From contig NZ_JBNJLT010000003.1 of the NCBI RefSeq assembly GCF_050113635.1, forward strand, positions 379,690 to 443,689: DNA of 64,000 nt, in the 5' to 3' direction. Positions 53,086 through 61,000 of this stretch are shown one piece after another. The DNA comes from Marinimicrobium sp050113635 (GTDB taxonomy: Bacteria; Pseudomonadota; Gammaproteobacteria; Pseudomonadales; Cellvibrionaceae). The translations under genes and the position numbers were made by a program. Under the pieces are notes generated by a model, which saw nothing but the letters and a program-made list of their open reading frames with translations, was not told the origin of the DNA and made no database searches. How positions within the stretch are numbered: the stretch's first letter is position 1; the number at the start of each line of letters is the position of its first letter.

Positions 53086-55002
53086 ATGGAAGCTCCGTTC
53101 CAATGGCGCGCTTGCGCAATTATCGTTTGCCTCTCCTTGATATCCTGTGTCTCCCTGGCTGGCGAATTCTCTGTCCTGCCCGGCCAGGAGTTTGTGCGCT
53201 CCCCGGGGAAACCTGCCAAACAAACCCTGACTTTTTCTGCGCCGTTGGCTGGTGATGCTTATAAAGTCCTAATTCTGAATGGCCCGGGCTCGACAGCGCC
53301 GGTTACGTCCGGCACTGTTATATTTAATGGTTCTTCGTTGTTCAAACCGAAGCATTTCGGTGGGAACGTGGATGTGCTTGAAGCTAACGTCCACTTGAAA
53401 ACCGAGAATGAATTGTCGGTAACCCTCAATGGGAAGCCCGGCAGTGGGTTCTGGCTACAGATCATCGGAACCGACGATGTTGCGCCGACCATTGACACGG
53501 TTGTTTCCCCGAAGGCCAACGCTGCTGGTTGGCATCAGTCACCGGTTACCGTGACCTTCACCTGTACTGACGACTTCAGCGGTGTGTCGACCTGCCCCGG
53601 GCCGCTAAACATTTCCGATGACGGACGGAACCATATGTTTTCCGTTACCGTCGAGGATCTGGCAGGAAACGAGACCAGCCAAACGGTGCAGATCAGTCTG
53701 GACCAGACACCACCGGACTTGGACTTCGTATACCCGGTTGACGGTGGACCGTTGGCCGATGCACACCCCATCGTCCAACTGCGCTTGACAGACAACCTCT
53801 CATTGGATACCTCCAGCCTGCAACTGGCGGCTGATGGTGAACGTGTGTCCTGCACACAATTGGACGATTTAGCTCATTGCCCTCTTTCGAGCGGTTTGAG
53901 TGCGGAAGCTCCAACCCATTTGCAAGCCAGCGTAAGCGACCATGCGGGCAACATTACCCAGGCGCAAATTACCCTGGCTCTGGATAGCGATAGTGACAGT
54001 GTTCCCGACTACGCGGACGCCTGCCCGGACACTCCTGCGGACGAGTTTGCCGATGAGAATGGCTGTGGCCCCTCGCAGAGAGACTCAGACGGCAATGGTT
54101 TTACCGACGCTGAAGAGCTGGAGGCGGGCAGTGATCCTTACGATCCACAGGAGCAGCCTGAGTTGAAAATCCTGGGCTTCAGTGCTTCGCCGCAGGTGCT
54201 TACCCAGCCGGGTGCAACCGCCCAGCTGTTCTGGCATGTGCAGGGCGCACGTGCCATTAGTTTGCGCAATGACGTGGATGATACGGTGCTGGAGGATCTT
54301 GCGCGCAACACGAGCGTCACCGTTAACCCGGTTATCTCTACTCGCTACACCCTCACAATCAACAACGGCAGCGAAAGCCTGAGCCAGCCCCTGGAGCTGC
54401 GTCTGGAACTGCCGCCTGAGCCCAGTTTGTGGGAAAGCCCCAGCCAAGCGCCGCTGACAGATGAGAATATCGCTTCTTCGCTGTCTGTCTCTCCCGAAGG
54501 CAGCAGTTATCTCGGCAGTTTTGATGGCAGCTTCCGCAAGATTGACGCTAATGGAGAGTTGGCCTGGACTCTGAAAAACTCCGGTCTTATTAAGGGCAAG
54601 ACCCTGTTCGTGGAAGATTTGATCATCGTTGGCGCCAATACCGGCGGCCTGACCCACGACGGTGGCTCTGGCCGGGTGTACGCCCTGAATGCCGATCGCA
54701 GCATCCACTGGACTGTGGAGACGGATGCTGCGGTAATCGCCTCGCCGGTATTGAACCGCGACGGTTCAAGCCTGTTTGTGGCCAGCTATGGTGGGGAAGT
54801 GCTGGCACTCAATGTCAGCGATGGCCAATTGCTATGGCGCTATCAACTGCCTGACGGTGAGCGACTGGTGGCCTCTCCAGTCTATGTGGAGGCTCAGAGC
54901 GCCCTGGTCTTACACAGTACTCGTGGTTATCTTTATGCGCTGGCGGTAAATGCAACGCCGGATGAGGCGCGCCTGCTTTGGACGCGGGAACTGGCCCAGT
55001 AG
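53086..55002 (+). CDS. Secreted protein with Ig-like, calcium-binding and PQQ-type beta-propeller regions
   Basis: 638 residues from ATG 53086, which has GGGGAAAG upstream; the frame is open from 52894 but without a start signal. Signal peptide with LISC (Cys21), so possibly a lipoprotein. Ig-like repeats (about 25-295, with DDFSGVSTC and VEDLAGNETSQTVQISLDQTPP), a calcium-binding Asp-rich segment of thrombospondin type 3 kind (about 300-350, DSDSDSVPDYADACPDTP), another Ig-like domain (about 360-445) and a PQQ-like propeller (about 447-638). It is 68 bp before the giant RHS gene and shares its domain types, so the two probably act together. Function unknown. Confidence 0.75.
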   Translation: MEAPFQWRACAIIVCLSLISCVSLAGEFSVLPGQEFVRSPGKPAKQTLTFSAPLAGDAYKVLILNGPGSTAPVTSGTVIFNGSSLFKPKHFGGNVDVLEANVHLKTENELSVTLNGKPGSGFWLQIIGTDDVAPTIDTVVSPKANAAGWHQSPVTVTFTCTDDFSGVSTCPGPLNISDDGRNHMFSVTVEDLAGNETSQTVQISLDQTPPDLDFVYPVDGGPLADAHPIVQLRLTDNLSLDTSSLQLAADGERVSCTQLDDLAHCPLSSGLSAEAPTHLQASVSDHAGNITQAQITLALDSDSDSVPDYADACPDTPADEFADENGCGPSQRDSDGNGFTDAEELEAGSDPYDPQEQPELKILGFSASPQVLTQPGATAQLFWHVQGARAISLRNDVDDTVLEDLARNTSVTVNPVISTRYTLTINNGSESLSQPLELRLELPPEPSLWESPSQAPLTDENIASSLSVSPEGSSYLGSFDGSFRKIDANGELAWTLKNSGLIKGKTLFVEDLIIVGANTGGLTHDGGSGRVYALNADRSIHWTVETDAAVIASPVLNRDGSSLFVASYGGEVLALNVSDGQLLWRYQLPDGERLVASPVYVEAQSALVLHSTRGYLYALAVNATPDEARLLWTRELAQ

Positions 55003-55070
55003 GGCAATACAGCGCGTGGAAATATAAAAACATCTCGGACTGAATGGCTCGGACCATACAAGAAAATCGG

Positions 55071-58000
55071 ATGCAAATCATGGATAAGTTCTTTTCTTGC
55101 AAAACCCCTATGAATTTTCTTGCAGGGGTGGCTGCCTTATTTATTGTTATGGCCTGTGCATCAGAGTCAACTCTTGCGGACGTATGGCCTCCTGAGATCC
55201 GCAGTAATGTCAACGAAAGCCTCGATGGCGAGTATACCATCACAGTGACTGCCGAGCTCACTTGTCCTTATCGGTGTAATTTCAATAACTTCGGTTATGT
55301 GGTTTATGAAAGGCGGCCATCTGGTACCTGGCAAAGAATTGCTTCCGAAAACCCGACTGATGCAAACAGTTTTTCTGTCACGGTACAGAGAGAGAGTGGC
55401 ACTTACGACTATAAGGCCAGTGTCCAGCGCGTCTGGTACCCTGGTGGCGGTCATTGTTGTGAAGTACAGGAAGCCGACTCCGGCAGCATCACGGTTGTTG
55501 TCAATAAAGTAACCGCTCCCAGGACCCCAGCGCTCGATACCATTGCGCCCGCCATAGCGCCCGATGGAAAGTATCTCCTTAGCTGGTCCAAACCCAGCAA
55601 CAGCACAATCGACTACTACCTGTTGCAAGAGAGCAAAGACGGAGCTGCCTGGACCGACATCCCGCTAAGCACGAATGCCTACGACACGGAGAGTGAGCCA
55701 CGGCCCGCCGGCTCGACTTACCGCTATCGCGTCGCCGCCTGCAATAACGCCGCTGGATGCTCCGGTTATAGTAATGTGCAGTCGGTAGCGGTGCCCGTCA
55801 ATGAACCGCCGCAAGTCACTCTGGAATCGCCCACTGATGGTGTCGGCTTTCGGCCTGGCGACAAGGTTACGTTGCGCGCCTCCGCTGTTGATCAACACGG
55901 AGTGGAGTCCGTCGACTTTTACATTCGATATACAATCGGTGGTACTGTCACGACCGACACGCGCAGCGCAAGCAGGCTATCCGGCAATAGTTGGGTAGCA
56001 AACTGGGATGCGCGGGCAGCGGACCAGGTGTTGGTCTGGGCCAAGGCTCGTGACGTGTTTGATGCCGAAAAAAATTCCAGTACGATTCTCATCAACGTCA
56101 CCAACAATCAGCCTCCCACGGCCAGCTTATCGGTAGACAAAACCGTCCTGGCCAAAGGTGACAGCGTGACCCTCACCTCCACTGCCTCGGATAGCGACGG
56201 TAGTATTGACAAGGTGCGTTTTACCGCTAACGGTGGCACTCTGGCTGAAATTGGCAGTAAGCCTTACACCTATACCTGGACGCCGGAGGCGGTCGACAGT
56301 TACGACCTGCAAGCCATCGCTTTTGATAACGAAAGTGCCATCGGTGCGTCGAGTGCTATCAATATCCAGGTCAGCACAGCGCCAAGTGTGACTTTGGAAT
56401 ACCCGGCGGGTGGTGAGGTGTTACGCCTGGGCGAGGAGGTCATGCTTAAAGCGCGCGCGAGCGACGACGGCAGCATTGCTTCTCTGCATTTTTATAGTCG
56501 ATACAGCGGTGGTACGCAGGAGGAACTTGGCGCCGGGGTGTTGACACCTGGCGAGTGCGCCGGTGCCGGTCAGTGTTACACCCTGCTCTGGACGCCAGCG
56601 GTGGCGGACGACAAGGTTCACCTTTGGGTGCAAGCTACCGACAACCTGAATTTGACCGGCCTGTCAGCGGAAAGCCTGATTGCCCTCAAAGCCAATGATC
56701 CGCCCAGTGTCAGTTTGCAGCTCAGTGACACCGATATAAAAGAGGGTGATACGCTCCAGCTGACCGCTGCCGCCTCAGATGCCGACGGCAGCGTTGCCCA
56801 AGTGGAATTCTTTGTTAACGGCAGTTCATTGGGCGTGGACGTCAACTCGCCCTACACCAAGAGCTGGACCGCACCCGCCGCCGGTAGCTACCAGTTCACT
56901 GCCCGAGCTACCGATAACGATGGCGATAGCCGCCTGTCCGATGCAGTGACGGTAAACGTCGCCGTTGTGTCCATACCGACTAAACCCCCGGCACTGGAGG
57001 TTAATAACCAGAGCGATAACCTCATAGACTACACCGGCTATTACACGCTCAGCTGGTCGAACGTGGCCAACGCCAGCACCTATCGTCTGACCGAAAACGG
57101 TGATGAGGTGCAAAATACCAACACGCTGTCTTTTTATGCACCTAACCAAAATGCAGGCGATTACCGTTACGAAGTGCAGGCGTGCAACTTCAAGGGCTGC
57201 AGCGAACCATCCAATGTCATATCAGTGAGTGTGGTGCTGGACACACCGTCCGCCCCGACAGACCTGTTGATCGAACCGGCTGAGAATGTCACCGGCAACT
57301 ACACCTTGAGTTGGCCGGCGAACGAAACCCGGCCCAATCCAACCCATTACCAGCTGGAAGAAAAGGCGGGCGGCCTGGAAGCTGACACAGAATGGCAGGC
57401 AGTGGGTGGCGGCCAGTTGCTCAAGCGCACGCGCACTGACATGCCGGTGGGCCGGTACACCTATCAAGTAAAAGCCTGCAACCCCATCGGTTGTAGCGAG
57501 GCAGGCGTACAACGCCAGGTAGAGGTGCTGCCACCCTATCTGTCTTCGGCAGCTCTGGCCTGTGACGGCGGCTGTCTATTGCTGGCCGGTATCGGTCTGG
57601 ACCCCGGAGCACAGGTGACGCTTAACGCCGTTCACGACGGCGCTATCAGCGCCACGGTCAATAATCTGGGTTGGCAGGAGGGACCGCAACTGCAAGTGCC
57701 CCTGGAGAACCTGTCGGTTGTTTATGACGCCCTGTTCGAGCTGGGCCTGAATGTTACTTTGCAAAACCCCAACGGCGCCGAGGCCAGTATCCGTGTCTAC
57801 GGTGACCACGAGACCGCCTCCCTTAGTCTCACCGACTCTGCGCCCACTGTGGGCGCGGATGGCACTATCTACGTGGGCTCTGGTAATGCGGTGTATGCCG
57901 TAGATCCGGCCACCGGCAAGAACCGGGGTGGCTGGCCCTTTAGTACCGGGGGAGAGGTGCGCGCCAAGCCAGTGGTGGATGGTGTGGACGGCACCATTTA

Positions 58001-61000
58001 TGCCGCCAGCCGCGACCATAACCTGTATGCCATTACACCTTCCGGTAACCGCAAATGGCTGTTCGGCACTGGTGGTCCGCTGCTGTCATCGCCTGTGTTG
58101 GACAGCAGTCGTACCCTTTACCAAGGCTCTATGGACGGTACGCTCTACGCCATCAATGCCATCAATGGCACAGCCAAATGGCAATACGCAACGGACGGAC
58201 AGATCCAGGATTCACCAGTGCTGGCCGGTGACAGCCAGGGCACAATCTATTTCACCACCACCGACGGTCGTATTCATGCTCTGGGTCGAGGCATATTGGG
58301 GCCGGACGTCCTGGTTTGGGACAGCCAGGATGATTCGCTGCTTGCCTCTGATCTGGACAACAGGAACTGGCAGCCGAGCGAAGCTCAGCGGCACCAATAC
58401 TTGCGCGTGGCGCGCCTTTACCGTCTGTTGTTGCAGCCGCCTCTGTCGTTGAATAAGGAGTCCCTGACCTTTTGGACCTATGCCCTGGTTAATCGAGCCA
58501 GTCTGGAAGAGGTCGCGAATGCTTTTCTCTCCTCCAATACCGGCCAGGCCAACTTCCCTTCGGCTCTGAGCAATGCAGGGTTTGTCGATGCTCTCTACGC
58601 GCGCGCCTTTCCAAACCAGGGTCAGCCCGCGTTTAACCTGGGTGGTGTCACCTATACCCGTGCGATGCTGCTCACCATGCTGGGCGACAATACCAGCCGG
58701 GCCTCGATGGCGGCGCTGTTTGCGGACGCCAACGAATACGCCTCAGCCAACGATGCCATGTTGTCCCAGAGCTTCGACTACTACTATCAGCCTCAGGCCG
58801 AATGGCCAGCGCTGGGCTGTGAAGAGGTGGATGAGCTGCTACGCGACTGCGATGGCGATGGCTTGCCAGATTGGTGGGAGATCCTGTTTTTTGGCAGCAT
58901 TGAGGGCCAGACCGGCGACGACGATAGTGACGGCAGCGGCATGAGCAACCGCGATGCCTTTCTGGCCGGCCTTGATGCCTGTACGAACGGATGCAGTCAG
59001 GGCGTGGTGGCGGAGTCTATGGCGCCGGGTCAAATGCCGGAAGTGCCTCAATTGACGGCAGCCATTTCGGATCAGGTAGGCTCCAGCGACGGTGAGTTCC
59101 GCGTCAATGAGTCCGGTGCGGCCACTTACAGTCTTCCTATTGCGCTGCCAGCGGGTACGGCTGGCGTGGTGCCAAGCCTGTCGGTCGACTACTCCAGCCA
59201 GGGCGGCAATGGCCTGCTGGGCAAAGGTTGGAGACTCTCTGGCCTGTCCGCCATCAGTCGGTGCCGTCAGACTCCCGCTCAGGACGGCCAGTTCCTGCCC
59301 ATTACCTGGAGCAGTGAGGACCGGTTCTGTCTGGATGGCCAGCGCCTGGTGGTGGTTGAGGGTGAATATGGTGCGGTAAACAGCCGTTACCGCACGGAAA
59401 TCGATAGCTTTGCACTGGTCACCGCCCAGGGCGGCAGGGCAGGCCACCCCGAATACTTCACGGTGGAGCGCAAGGATGGCTCGCTGAGCTACTACGGTAA
59501 GTCCACCGGTTCGCGCAAGGCGACCGAGGACGGCAAAGTGCTGACCTGGGCACAAAGCCGTTTCGAAGACAGTGTTGGCAACGGCATCGACTACGACTAC
59601 CGGACCGATGGTGGTCTGCGTATTGACAGTATCCGCTATGCCGACGGCGCCGCTCAGGTGGATTTCGAATACACGGATCGTCTGGACGTCAGGCAGGGCT
59701 ACGTGAGTGGCTATTCGTTCGTGAACAACAAGCGTCTGGAGCGTATCGAGGTGAACGACGATAGCCGCCTTCTGCGTAGCTACAAGTTCAACTTCCCCGC
59801 AGCGTCGACGGACTTTAGTTCAACCAGCTACCTGCAGTCCATTGAGGAATGCGCCATCTTGGACGGCATGGAAACCTGTCGGCCCGCCACCCGTTTTGAT
59901 TGGACGCTGTTTGAGCACAGCGTCGACCCGGAACTCAGCAGCTCTGTGGCATTGGGCGAAGGGGAAAAGCGCGTGCTTACGGACTACCGGCCAGCGGACA
60001 TTAACGGCGACGGTCGGATGGACTTTTTGTGGCAGGAGCTGGAATGGACATTTGGTAGCCAGGTCAACCAACGCTGGAGCTATGTGCTGGCCACCGAGGG
60101 CGGCTTCGGTCGAAAGCGCACAGCTGCCTCAACTAGAGATGTATCCAAGCCATATCGCACCGAGGTCTTTGATTACAATGCCGACGGGCGCGCAGACCTG
60201 GCTTACTACGATGAGAATAGGAGCAACTGGAGTATCTATCTATCGCGGCCGAGCGGTGAGGGTACTTGGAGCTTTTCGTCGACTCGTGTGTGGGATGTAG
60301 ATCTTCCGGAAAAGAATCTGCGCTTTATTGATTTGAATGGCGATGGCCTGGTGGATGCACTGGGCGACGATGGATACCGGTTGATGGAGCCGGATCCGAC
60401 CAAGGACCCTAGCCGCAGTAGTTACTATCGGTTCGGCGATAAAGAAACGATTACTCCCCCCGAGCTGGAACCCTGGGAGCATGACGGGTGGGAGGAAACG
60501 AACAGACGCTATGATGACACCTGTTACTCCCATGAAAGCTATTTCGCTCCGGACCTGGCTGGAGATTTCAATGGCGACGGCCGGGTTAATCTGGTGTTGG
60601 TTGACGTTGAAATCGAACGCCAGTTTGTCACCCGGGGCGGACGCCGGTGCTTTGGAATGATTCAGCAGCACACGCGCGCTTATCTGGTGACGCTTGACGG
60701 CGATAGTCTGATCAACCATGGCAAGCTCCTGGACGTTGAGCAGTCGTCCAGGGATTTTGACGAGGAAGAGCGCTCTGGTGACGCCGTAGACCGCCACGCA
60801 AAGCTGAAGCACAAGTTGCATGCCGCCGACCTGAATGGCGATGGCATGACCGACCTGGTGATCGAACGTCGCAAGGACAACATCGAGGATGGCGCTGACT
60901 ACAGCTACCGTTTCAGCAAAGGCCAGGGGTCGGACGGCAAGCTGCAGTTGGCCGAGGAGGTGTTCATTGACACCTTGCCGGAAAAGGCCAATATCCAATT